A DNA stretch of 64,000 bases, from the NCBI RefSeq assembly GCF_007859765.1, contig NZ_SIHJ01000001.1, forward strand, positions 62,001 to 126,000. Reading direction: 5' to 3'. The translations under genes and the position numbers were made by a program. The stretch comes from Posidoniimonas corsicana. GTDB taxonomy: Bacteria; Planctomycetota; Planctomycetia; Pirellulales; Lacipirellulaceae. Below the pieces are notes generated by a model, which saw nothing but the letters and a program-made list of their open reading frames with translations, had not been told where the DNA came from and made no database searches. Of this stretch, positions 41,833 to 49,793 are shown in pieces; within the stretch, counting starts at the first letter, position 1; each line of letters starts with the position of its first letter.

Positions 41833-42648
41833 ATGCACATCGCGCACGCGGTCAACTTCTTCAACACCGATGATCACGAGCACGCGTTAGCCCAGCAACT
41901 GACGATGGAGTCATTGCAACGGGCACGCCGGTATGCAGCGGAAGACGCGCTAGACATCGACCTCGTTTCTGTGCAGGACCCTAATGAACGGCGCGAAGTG
42001 TCGTCAGATTGGATTCTGGCGGCTGGGCTCGATAGGTCGATCCTCGACTTTGGGGACTTCGATGCGCCACCACTGCCACTGCTTGGCGACATAATCGGAC
42101 GCCTGCTCGCGACTTCTAATGCGCAGGTATTGGTGTATTCCAACGCGGACATTATCGCGACTCCAGGCTTCTACTCGGTAATCGCTGCGTGCGTTCGCCG
42201 AGGGTGGCGCTCATTCGAGGTGCGGCGGCGCACTGTAGATCAGGAAGTGCTAAGGGATTGCACGGACATCGGTGACGCGTTGGCCGTGTGCGGCGCAGAG
42301 ATCGGGGCGCCGCACACCGGGGCTGACTGCTTTGTGTTTCACCGTGAGGACGCACGCAAGTTTGTGTGGCGCCCGGTTTGCATCGGAATGCCGCCAGTCG
42401 CGAGAGCGATGCTGATTAACATGCTCGCGGCAGCTGGAGAGGTCCGGACACTCGACGCACATGTGACCTATCACGTGGAGAATTCGCAGCGGTGGACCCA
42501 CAGGCGTTTTCGCAGGCTAACCGATTTCAACTTCGCCCAGGCGCGAGCGATCAGGGATGAACTTCTACGGCGTTATGGCCGCCTGCCGCGGCAGATTGAT
42601 CGAAAATGCTACGCATTAGAGCCTGATTGGGGGCGATCTGCTGACTGA
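41833..42648 (+). CDS. Glycosyltransferase-like protein
   Basis: 271 residues. ALAQQLTMESLQRARRYAAE, then AQVLVYSNADIIATPGFYSV (acid after a beta-strand, GT-A style) and GADCFVFHREDARKFVW fit a nucleotide-sugar-transferase-like fold seen in planctomycete and proteobacterial surface loci. The catalytic assignment is not certain. It follows the preceding gene by 42 bp and ends convergently with the gene at 42763. Confidence 0.65.
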   Translation: MHIAHAVNFFNTDDHEHALAQQLTMESLQRARRYAAEDALDIDLVSVQDPNERREVSSDWILAAGLDRSILDFGDFDAPPLPLLGDIIGRLLATSNAQVLVYSNADIIATPGFYSVIAACVRRGWRSFEVRRRTVDQEVLRDCTDIGDALAVCGAEIGAPHTGADCFVFHREDARKFVWRPVCIGMPPVARAMLINMLAAAGEVRTLDAHVTYHVENSQRWTHRRFRRLTDFNFAQARAIRDELLRRYGRLPRQIDRKCYALEPDWGRSAD

Positions 42649-42762
42649 CTTAGGCCGGCTTTGCTCTGCTACTGCGAAGATCGCGGCTTCACACGTGACA
42701 TCAACGCTATACGCCCGGCGAAATAGAGCGTATACCACGCCGCATCCGCGAGTCGCGTTCAG

Positions 42763-43599
42763 CTATCTGTCCTCGGCTTGAAAGCCGAGGCCCAAGGTCT
42801 CGGCCCAGGCAAGCAGGACATGCCCGCGATTGCGTCCAGGAAAGTGTAGCACGCCAGGACTCGCACCGCTTCGTCGTGCGATCGGCGTCTGATTCCGCAG
42901 AGCGAAGTCGCGGTTGGGGGGCGTCCTCCAGGAGCCGCACGTGACGTTAGCGAAGCAGCGCATATTCGAGTCGACCACAATCGGTTCGCGAAGTGCAGCG
43001 ATGTTCGGATCGGTGTAGCAGGCCTGCCATAGGAACTGGTCGTCTCGCATGAAGCGACGGTAGGGTTTCCATGCACGATCGCACCTCACCCCAGATTGCA
43101 TAATAGAGTCGGAGAATGCAGCCATCGAACTGAAGAGCTTGCAAAGCGATTCCCGGCACCCCATCCACATGCCGGCATTAATTGACCGTCGCCCAGTCCA
43201 CCTAGCAGGAAATCGATTCTTCCACTCGGGCCTCCCACACGGGTAGAATGTGCTCTCGGCCCCAACCAGTACGTCACAGTTGAGATCGCGGAAAGCATCG
43301 CAGACTGCCCCGAGCGGTCGGCAGAAGAAAGAGTCGCCCCCATCGACGTACAGTACGTAGCGGATTGGAGCATGGAGGTCTTCTATCCACCGTCGCATCC
43401 TGACGACTTTGCTGACATAGTGGGACTGGTACTCCTCTCCAACGCCCTTGATATGCAAGTCGGCGCCGAATCGCCGAGCAGACCGTAGCAAGGGGCCAAG
43501 CCGTGACTCTAGCTCTTCGTGCGGATACGATCCGATCGTCAGAACCGCCGTGTTGCTGGGTGTGGCGGGCTCAATGGCGACTGGCTTAGCGGATGGCAT
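42763..43599 (-). CDS. Glycosyltransferase-like protein
   Basis: 278 residues from ATG 43597-43599 (upstream TTG starts are possible). AVLTIGSYPHEELESRLGPL, IRYVLYVDGGDSFFCRPLGA (DGGD at the donor-binding position) and RRSINAGMWMGCRESLCKLF are typical of GT-A enzymes related to the lysyl-hydroxylase-type glycosyltransferase domain. The last codons contain a perfect 9-bp hairpin (42771-42790), which may contribute to termination. Acceptor unknown. Confidence 0.7.
   Translation of the reverse strand: MPSAKPVAIEPATPSNTAVLTIGSYPHEELESRLGPLLRSARRFGADLHIKGVGEEYQSHYVSKVVRMRRWIEDLHAPIRYVLYVDGGDSFFCRPLGAVCDAFRDLNCDVLVGAESTFYPCGRPEWKNRFPARWTGRRSINAGMWMGCRESLCKLFSSMAAFSDSIMQSGVRCDRAWKPYRRFMRDDQFLWQACYTDPNIAALREPIVVDSNMRCFANVTCGSWRTPPNRDFALRNQTPIARRSGASPGVLHFPGRNRGHVLLAWAETLGLGFQAEDR
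42771..42790 (-). terminator. Hairpin overlapping the gene end
   Basis: CCTCGGCTT and AAGCCGAGG separated by GA, between the convergent genes ending at 42648 and 42763 but partly inside the latter. No T-run; tentative. Confidence 0.35.
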
Positions 43600-43743
43600 T
43601 CTAATGTGATGGAGTGGGGCATCCCGGCGAGCTGGGCCAAATCTCCGACTGGCAACTGATGGCCTTTCCGTGGTCAAGCTGTCGAATGTCGTACTAGTGA
43701 CTGATAGTCGTCGCTCGTCGATCTTCCTGAGTCAAATGGCGGA

Positions 43744-44409
43744 CTAGTCAATCGGCGTATACAGTGCTCCAATTCTTTCGACGAAATTTTGGTCGGGAAC
43801 GGGCCTCGTAATTCGTCCAAGGATATGGTCACGCGACCAGGTGTTTCCGCCGTGGTATACCCGAACGTAGAGCGATGGTTCGTTCTCTACAATGTTGACC
43901 GGTTTGCCACGCAGGGCCAGAGTGTCTTCGTCGCGGGCCCTGGCCGGGTAATGCAGGGACCTCGGTTCGCATAGCACCGTGCCGGCGATTCCTTTGGGGT
44001 CACGCTTGAGATCGAGGCCATCGATCACCCCGGCTTCGCCGGTTACTGCGTCGAGACAATACTGCCGCCGCAGGATCGTCATTTCTCCGGGCGAGTGTTT
44101 GCTCACTTGCCACGCCATGCGGTGCGGGTGATGCCAATCATCGTCGTCCCACTGCAGGACGAATTCTCCTCGCGCCAACTGAACCGACAGGTTCCTCAGC
44201 TCGCCCAGGGTAGCGTCGCTTCGAGGGAGCGCAGTTTCGTGCACGCCGCTCGCTTGCGTGGTGAACCACGGGGCATCCGGCGCCGTGTTGACGATGATCA
44301 GCTCGCGATCGGAATGTGTCTGTCGTTGGAAGCAGCGAACGGCTATCTCTGCAAGACTTCGCCGGTGAGACGACTTTCCGGTTATCATGAGTGCGGAGAC
44401 TTTCGGCAT
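43744..44409 (-). CDS. Family 2 glycosyltransferase
   Basis: 221 residues from ATG 44407-44409. MPKVSALMITGKSSHRRSLA, FQRQTHSDRELIIVNTAPDA, LGELRNLSVQLARGEFVLQW and DDDDWHHPHRM give the GT2 Rossmann-like domain with its DxD motif. It should transfer a sugar from a nucleotide donor onto a glycan chain. It is short for GT2 and lacks membrane segments, so probably cytosolic. Third gene of a four-gene minus-strand cluster. Confidence 0.88.
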   Translation of the reverse strand: MPKVSALMITGKSSHRRSLAEIAVRCFQRQTHSDRELIIVNTAPDAPWFTTQASGVHETALPRSDATLGELRNLSVQLARGEFVLQWDDDDWHHPHRMAWQVSKHSPGEMTILRRQYCLDAVTGEAGVIDGLDLKRDPKGIAGTVLCEPRSLHYPARARDEDTLALRGKPVNIVENEPSLYVRVYHGGNTWSRDHILGRITRPVPDQNFVERIGALYTPID

Positions 44410-44462
44410 AACACAGTCCAGCAGTGTATGGCATTTAGAGGGGTCGCTGAACTCCTGGACGG

Positions 44463-45212
44463 TTAGCTCTCGGCCCGAAGTTCGATCTCGCCTGGATTGA
44501 CGCTGGCGAGGTTCTGGAAGAACTCGCACCGAGTATCACGAGGGACGCCGAGTTCTAGGCATGCTACCCGCACCGAGCCTTGATCGGAGTGTCGTCGTTC
44601 AGGGAGCAACTCTCGAGAAAGTCGGAGGATCTCAATCAACTTCTCTCGGCGGCCGATGACCCCCCCCGAGTTGCCGTAGGGGTAGCTCCCTTTCGCCAAC
44701 GCCTGCTCTTCTGAAGCCACATCATCTAACCTGGGGTGATTGACGCGCTCGCCCGACAAGAGGGCGTCGACCTCGAAATGCAGAAAACGCCTGAGCATCA
44801 CCTCCGCCGAGGCGAGCACCACGGCGTCCCACGAGTCGCTCAGCAGCAGGAATGAGGCACGCGACCGGCGGCAATGGTCTAGGTAGATCGAAAGCTTAAG
44901 TCGGTTGTGCCATAGTTCATGGGGATGCTGATAGACGACAGCGCGGCTCCCAACCATGGCGAGCGACAGCTCCAAGGGGCTGCTTTTCTTGTAGGTCTTG
45001 CAGGTGACGACCTCCAGTTCCTGTTTTGCGGCAGTTGTCGCCGCCGTGCGTCCTTCGATCGACGCTAGCAATGCATCAAAGAGGCCTCTGCCGGACCGCT
45101 GATCGCCCCCGGGGCGTTGATCCTTGCACCGCATCCCGCTGCAATGAATGTGCACGGGCGTGGTTTCGTGGGATCGGTTGAGGACCGAAATCCTAAGGTC
45201 GGAGGACGGCAT
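44463..45212 (-). CDS. Glycosyltransferase-like protein
   Basis: 249 residues; the start at 45212 overlaps the previous gene by 20 bp. AVVYQHPHELWHNRLKLSIY, ASFLLLSDSWDAVVLASAEV (acid pair DSWD at the donor site) and GSYPYGNSGGVIGRREKLIE resemble the GT domain of PLOD-type glycosyltransferases. About 50 N-terminal residues are polar and without motif. Part of the same operon as the GT2 and glycosidase-like genes. Confidence 0.72.
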   Translation of the reverse strand: MPSSDLRISVLNRSHETTPVHIHCSGMRCKDQRPGGDQRSGRGLFDALLASIEGRTAATTAAKQELEVVTCKTYKKSSPLELSLAMVGSRAVVYQHPHELWHNRLKLSIYLDHCRRSRASFLLLSDSWDAVVLASAEVMLRRFLHFEVDALLSGERVNHPRLDDVASEEQALAKGSYPYGNSGGVIGRREKLIEILRLSRELLPERRHSDQGSVRVACLELGVPRDTRCEFFQNLASVNPGEIELRAES

Positions 45213-46056
45213 GGCAGATGGAGTTGCTTAGTCGCGGACCGGCGTCGTAGTAGAGATGGGCGAGGTCTTGCTCGAGGATGCAGGCGGATGCGACTCTTGG
45301 CGTATCTTGCAGGGGAGCTTCGTAAAACACCCGCTCATCACCGGATGCTAGAGTCAACGGGTCAAACTCACGGCAGACCAAGTTCGCCGTGAATCGTCCG
45401 GGTACGTGACCGGGTAGGTCATGGTGGTAGATTAGCAAGCCACGCCAAAGCCAGCCACCACAGTAGTGCCCCCTTTGCGATCGTAGTACCCGGCCGGCCT
45501 CCTGGAAGTTCACAGCATCGGTCGAATGCGCCGCGTGCAGATGGTGGATGCCATTGGTGTCCCTACGCATGTAGATCATGAGAAAGCCGTCCAGCGATCT
45601 GAACACACGCGCGTAGGACACGGTCGCGGGCTTCGTGTCTTGGAGCGAAACCCCGCCATACTCAAAGTGAATCCCGTCGTCGCTCGCCGCCCAGTGCGTC
45701 ACCCAGTTCGGGCCGTGAAACCAGAGAATGAGTCGGCCCAGTTCGCGGACCCAAAGTGCGTGGGGGGAGGCTACGTGATCGACACTGAGGCGGCCCGGCC
45801 AGACCCGCCGAATGACGGGCTCAGTTCGGGGGCGCCACGGCCCCGCCGGGTCGTCAGCGACCGCGAGATAGATGCCGCCAGGAGGGTCATGAGGTCCGAA
45901 GTAGCAGTAGTACTTGCCCCTCGCGTTGTGCAGGGCGTCCGTGGCCACCACCGACGGAAACATCGCATCGTGGTGAGGGTAGTTGGGAGCGACCTTCCGG
46001 ATCTGAGCGGGGTCCAGGATCGGGCCCGTACGGACGAACTGGGGCCCGTGGTGCAT
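45193..46056 (-). CDS. Beta-propeller glycosidase-like protein
   Basis: 287 residues from ATG 46054-46056; TTG at 46095 would add 13. HHDAMFPSVVATDALHNARG, KYYCYFGPHDPPGGIYLAVA, DDPAGPWRPR, SVDHVASPHALWV and HYCGGWLWRGLLIYHHDLPG are typical of five-bladed GH43/GH32-like propellers, which hydrolyse or phosphorolyse glycans. No signal peptide is visible, so an intracellular role in glycan metabolism is more likely than secretion. First gene of the operon toward 43744. Confidence 0.72.
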   Translation of the reverse strand: MHHGPQFVRTGPILDPAQIRKVAPNYPHHDAMFPSVVATDALHNARGKYYCYFGPHDPPGGIYLAVADDPAGPWRPRTEPVIRRVWPGRLSVDHVASPHALWVRELGRLILWFHGPNWVTHWAASDDGIHFEYGGVSLQDTKPATVSYARVFRSLDGFLMIYMRRDTNGIHHLHAAHSTDAVNFQEAGRVLRSQRGHYCGGWLWRGLLIYHHDLPGHVPGRFTANLVCREFDPLTLASGDERVFYEAPLQDTPRVASACILEQDLAHLYYDAGPRLSNSICHAVLRP

Positions 46057-46821
46057 TGCGTCTAGCGTTTCTGACTGGAGAACCGACTGGCCCAACTTCG
46101 AAAGAACGACTATTTCAGCCTCGTCGACTGCGTTCTGTCCGTGTGACGATGCTAGGCACTGACGGGCGACTTGCTATGCGCCGTTTGCAGCGTCCATGCG
46201 ATTGCTGCCTGCAAGTGGTCAGCCCCTCAACACCTGTCGATGCTCTAGTTGGCGGTAGGACCGGCCAATCGCGATGCGATCGGCTCCACCGAAAGTTGCA
46301 ACGCTAAGCAAGGCGGGCGTTCGGACCGCAGCGAGAAGCCTCTTTCGATGGCGAGTGTCCCGCACAGCCAAGTATACCGCACGCTCGCGGAAAGATACAA
46401 CTTCTTCGAGACTCTTACCGCGCACGTCGAGCGGCAGTGAGGAGATGCCGTTGGATGCCGGACAACAAACGCTGCGGCGTAGTTCGACAACGACTTAGTG
46501 AAGCCCAGTGGGAATCCACGCGGCCGAGGCCATCTGCAACTCCAATCGCGCGACACCTCGCCTCCGCGCCAGTAGGGTCCATGGATATTCCAAGAGGAAG
46601 AGCTGAGAACTTGCTTGACGGATCTCCGCAGTCCGCTACGATAAGCCCAGTTGCTTATCTACAGTGACACAGCGGCGGACGCCGGCACTGGCGTCGCGCG
46701 GCATCAATTCTGGACCTCTGGCACAACGACGCCAATCGCGTTGCGACGGACTGCATGGCTCTGGGGTCCTTTCTGGCTCCCAGTGGTGGCGATCGGGAAG
46801 CACGGTCAGCTAGGAGGCGCC
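46057..46821. other. Divergent intergenic region
   Basis: About 765 bp between the glycosidase-like gene and the plus-strand mannosyltransferase-like gene. No gene is supported; several short frames lack ribosome sites. A promoter-like pair lies at 46615-46642. Confidence 0.5.
46615..46642 (+). promoter_or_regulatory. Candidate promoter for the 46822 gene
   Basis: TTGACG (46615-46620) and TACGAT (46637-46642) with a 16-bp spacer, about 180 bp upstream of the gene start. The -35 is good and the -10 moderate. Confidence 0.4.
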
Positions 46822-48063
46822 ATGTGTGCAGCTACGCGTTCGATTGCCGACGGCGACCACGCTCGAAAAGACGGTATGGTCAAACTCACTCGGGCCAACG
46901 CGGCAAAGCATGCGGATGCTTTCCTAGATCGGTGCCCGGAGTGGCCCGATCAATGTGAAGGTCGTGGGATTGTAACCTGCGGTGGTGGAATCAAGTACGG
47001 CGGGTGTGTCTGGGTCCTCTGTCGCCTTCTCAGACACCTTGGCTGTGAACTGCCGATTGAGGTCTGGTGCCTCAATAGTGATGAGTTTGATCCGGAGTGG
47101 ATCGAGCTCCTCCGCCCGCTGGGTGTGACTTGCCGGAATGCGGAAGATGTGCTGCCGGAGCATCCGCACCCACGGCTGGGGGGTTGGGAGCTCAAACCTT
47201 ACGCGATTAAGCACAGCCGATTTAGGGAGGTGTTGTTCCTTGACGCGGACAACGTCCCGGTGCGTGACCCTAGCGATCTTTTCGACACCGCGGAGTATGA
47301 GCGGTCGGGGACGTTGTTTTGGCCGGACCCGAAGCATTTTCATACCCCGCCGTCCAGCCCGTTGTGGAGTGTGTTCGGCGCCAGCTACCGCGACAGCCCT
47401 GATCAGGAAAGTGGGCAGTTGCTAATCGACAAGATGCGATGCTGGCGAGCGCTCTGCCTTTGCAACTGGTACAACGAGCACTCCGACTTCTACTACACGC
47501 AGGTCTACGGCGACAAGGAGACGTTCCGGTTTGCATGGCAGCGTCTTGATCAGCCGATCAGCTGGCCAGCCAACTACGCCTCAAGTCGACTCCTCTTCAC
47601 GCTTGAGCAGCACGACTTCTGCGGCGAGGTCTTGTTTCAGCACCGTTTCTACCGCAAGTGGTCGCTGTACGGGAGAAACACCCACATCCCCGGGTTCGTG
47701 CACGAAGAGCTCTGCCTCGGCTTCTTGGATGAGCTGCGGCTTGCCTGGTGTCCGCAGAGCCATCTAATGCGCAGGGTTCGCGAAGATGACCGAGAGTTCA
47801 TGGCGGATCTGGCTGGCAAGAGGTTCCTGTACGACCGCCCTGGCCAGAACCGCTGGCCGATGCGACTGGGACCAACGGGACAGGTCGAGGAAGGGTTTGG
47901 CCCAAACGAACACTTTTGGTGGATCGAGGAAGGCAGTCTGGTGCTCGTGGGGGCGGATGGCCGCCGGAAGAGTCGGTTGTCGTGCTCGCCCGACGGGGTT
48001 TGGCGTGGGAGGGGGCTTACCCGCCGCCGGACGGAGGTGCGGCTGAGTCCGTTAACGAGATAG
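46822..48063 (+). CDS. Mannosyltransferase-like glycosyltransferase
   Basis: 413 residues from ATG 46822, chosen because AGGAGG stands 4 nt upstream. GRGIVTCGGGIKYGGCVWVL, ELPIEVWCLNSDEFDPEWIE and FREVLFLDADNVPVRDPSDL (DAD metal site) match the putative mannosyltransferase family related to GT71/Mnn1. The C-terminal about 100 residues are basic with WPMRLGPTGQVEEGFGPNEH. It probably adds a sugar to a surface glycan. It precedes the RHS gene by 66 bp. Confidence 0.8.
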   Translation: MCAATRSIADGDHARKDGMVKLTRANAAKHADAFLDRCPEWPDQCEGRGIVTCGGGIKYGGCVWVLCRLLRHLGCELPIEVWCLNSDEFDPEWIELLRPLGVTCRNAEDVLPEHPHPRLGGWELKPYAIKHSRFREVLFLDADNVPVRDPSDLFDTAEYERSGTLFWPDPKHFHTPPSSPLWSVFGASYRDSPDQESGQLLIDKMRCWRALCLCNWYNEHSDFYYTQVYGDKETFRFAWQRLDQPISWPANYASSRLLFTLEQHDFCGEVLFQHRFYRKWSLYGRNTHIPGFVHEELCLGFLDELRLAWCPQSHLMRRVREDDREFMADLAGKRFLYDRPGQNRWPMRLGPTGQVEEGFGPNEHFWWIEEGSLVLVGADGRRKSRLSCSPDGVWRGRGLTRRRTEVRLSPLTR

Positions 48064-48129
48064 CAGGCGTTAACCCGCTGACGATGATCCGCCACCTATC
48101 ATTCCTTTTTATTCAGGAGTTTAGTAGTC

Positions 48130-48480
48130 ATGACGACGCAGGCGAGGCCGGAAGACGAGCCGACGTGCACGGAGTGCGATTGCGGCACGAACGCAGGTTG
48201 CGGGGGTGATTCTTGCCCGGTCGACTTCGCGAAGCTTGCTGCGGAGACGAGCGGTAGCTTCTTGTCGACGCCGCGGGAGGGGAACTTCCGTCTTACGTGG
48301 TACAACCTTTGGAACAACGGTGGCGTTCCGGCGGACTTCTACGGCGGCGTGGGCGCGAACTGGTCGCTGGACACGTTCGCGTACCTGACGACGAACCCGG
48401 ACGACGAGCTGGTGTTCATCTGGTCGCCTGGGCGGCGTGGCAAGTCGGTGCGTTTCGATACCGCCCCAGCCTTTCTGTAA
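48130..48480 (+). pseudogene. RHS protein gene, 5' fragment cut off by IS256 element
   Basis: ATG 48130 with AGGAG 10 nt upstream. Residues 1-109 are RHS N-terminus: a Cys-rich head (CTECDCGTNAGCGGDSCPVD), then TWYNLWNNGGVPADFYGGVG and DELVFIWSPGRRGKSVRF. At 48457 the insertion sequence begins and the frame ends at TAA 48480. Removing the IS and one target copy joins codon 109 in frame to 49802, giving GKSVRF-SQSGSTYTALYG and an original protein of about 1914 residues. Confidence 0.9.
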
Positions 48481-49793
48481 AAGCCACAGATCGAGTTTGG
48501 CGGGCAGGCTTGGTTAGAACGTGACGTACCGCTTTCCGGTCTCCCACTGTTCGCTTTGTTCCATCAAGACGGCGGTGACCAATCGTAGCAGGGAGGCCTC
48601 GTTGGGGAACAGCGTGGCGACGCGGGTGCGGCGTTTGAGCTCGCGGTTGAGCCGTTCGAGCAGGTTGGTGGTCCGCAGGCGTTTGCGGTGGGTCGCCGGC
48701 AGGCGGAACACGGTGAGTCCCTCACGGGCGTTCGTGTCGATCCACGCGGCGAGCTTCGGCGCGTCCTGCTCGTGCTTCGCGACGACGCGTCGCAGTTCCT
48801 GCTCGGCGCGCTCGGCATCGGCCGCGTTGAACACGCCGCGGAGGTCCTCGGTCACCTCTTGCTTGAGCGTCTCAGTCGGCGCGTGGTCCAGCGCGTTCTT
48901 CTGCAGGTGGAACTGACACCGCTGCCACGGCACGCCCGGCAGGCACGCCTTGCGGGCCTCGGCCATCCCGGCGTGCGCGTCGCTGGTGATCAGCTCCACG
49001 CCGTGCATGCCGCGGGCCAAGAGCGACTTGAAAAACTCCCGCCAGTGGACCTCCGCTTCGCTCAGCGAAACGCTCACGCCCAGCACGCTGCGGTGACCGG
49101 TCGGATCGACGCCAACGGCTACGAGTACAGCGCAATCGATCACGCAGCCGCCCTCGCGGATCTTCTCGTAGCGGGCGTCGACGATCAGGTACTTGATCTC
49201 GCCCAGCGGCCGGTTGCGCCACGTTTCGAGTTCTTCGTCCAGCGCGGCCGCGACGCGCGACACCTCGCTGCTGGAGACCTCGCAGCCGCACAGCTCCTCG
49301 ACGATCTTGGTGACCTTGCCGGTCGAGACGCCCTGCACGTACATCTCGGCCATCGCCAGGTTCAGCGCCCGCTCGCTGCGGACTCCCTTCTCCAAGGCCG
49401 ATGGGTAGAACCGCGCGTCGCGCACCTGCGGCACGGCCAGGTTCAGCTCGCCGACGCGGGTCCTCACCCGCTTCGGTTTGAAGCCGTTGGCCCGGCCGTT
49501 GCGGTTCTCGCCACGCTGGTAGGGGCCGACGCCCAAGAACTCCTGACGCTCGATCTTCATGCACTCGTCAAGCAGCAGCTCCATCGCCTGGGCCATCCCC
49601 TCGAAGCCGTGCTCGGCGAGCAGCTCGACAACGCCGCGCGTCGTGCTAGGATGCGGTTGGTGGGTCATGGCTAGTCTCCTTCTGTTTGAGTTTCACAACA
49701 AACAATTCTAGGAAACCAAGCGTGGCCCGCCTCTCTTTCAATACACGCTGATGGCAGCGGTGCTAGCTGTTACAGAAGCGGTGGGATGGTATC
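48457..49793. mobile_element. IS256-family insertion sequence, 1337 bp
   Basis: Terminal inverted repeats of 28 bp match at 22 positions (left GATACCGCCCCAGCC..., right complement GATACCATCCCACCG...; both contain TTCTGTAA). The element is flanked by an 8-bp target duplication TGCGTTTC (48449-48456 and 49794-49801). One full-length transposase gene on the minus strand. Intact ends, gene and duplication indicate a recent insertion into the RHS gene. Confidence 0.93.
48514..49668 (-). CDS. IS256-family transposase
   Basis: 384 residues from ATG 49666-49668 with AAGGAG 8 nt upstream. Family blocks: ERQEFLGVGPYQRGENRNGR, RDARFYPSALEKGVRSERAL, YLIVDARYEKIREGG (first Asp), VELITSDAHAGMAEARKACL (second Asp), PWQRCQFHLQKNAL and TTNLLERLNRELKRRTRVAT (catalytic Glu). 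The full length and DDE motif indicate an active enzyme. It is encoded against the direction of the interrupted RHS gene. Confidence 0.95.
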   Translation of the reverse strand: MTHQPHPSTTRGVVELLAEHGFEGMAQAMELLLDECMKIERQEFLGVGPYQRGENRNGRANGFKPKRVRTRVGELNLAVPQVRDARFYPSALEKGVRSERALNLAMAEMYVQGVSTGKVTKIVEELCGCEVSSSEVSRVAAALDEELETWRNRPLGEIKYLIVDARYEKIREGGCVIDCAVLVAVGVDPTGHRSVLGVSVSLSEAEVHWREFFKSLLARGMHGVELITSDAHAGMAEARKACLPGVPWQRCQFHLQKNALDHAPTETLKQEVTEDLRGVFNAADAERAEQELRRVVAKHEQDAPKLAAWIDTNAREGLTVFRLPATHRKRLRTTNLLERLNRELKRRTRVATLFPNEASLLRLVTAVLMEQSEQWETGKRYVTF

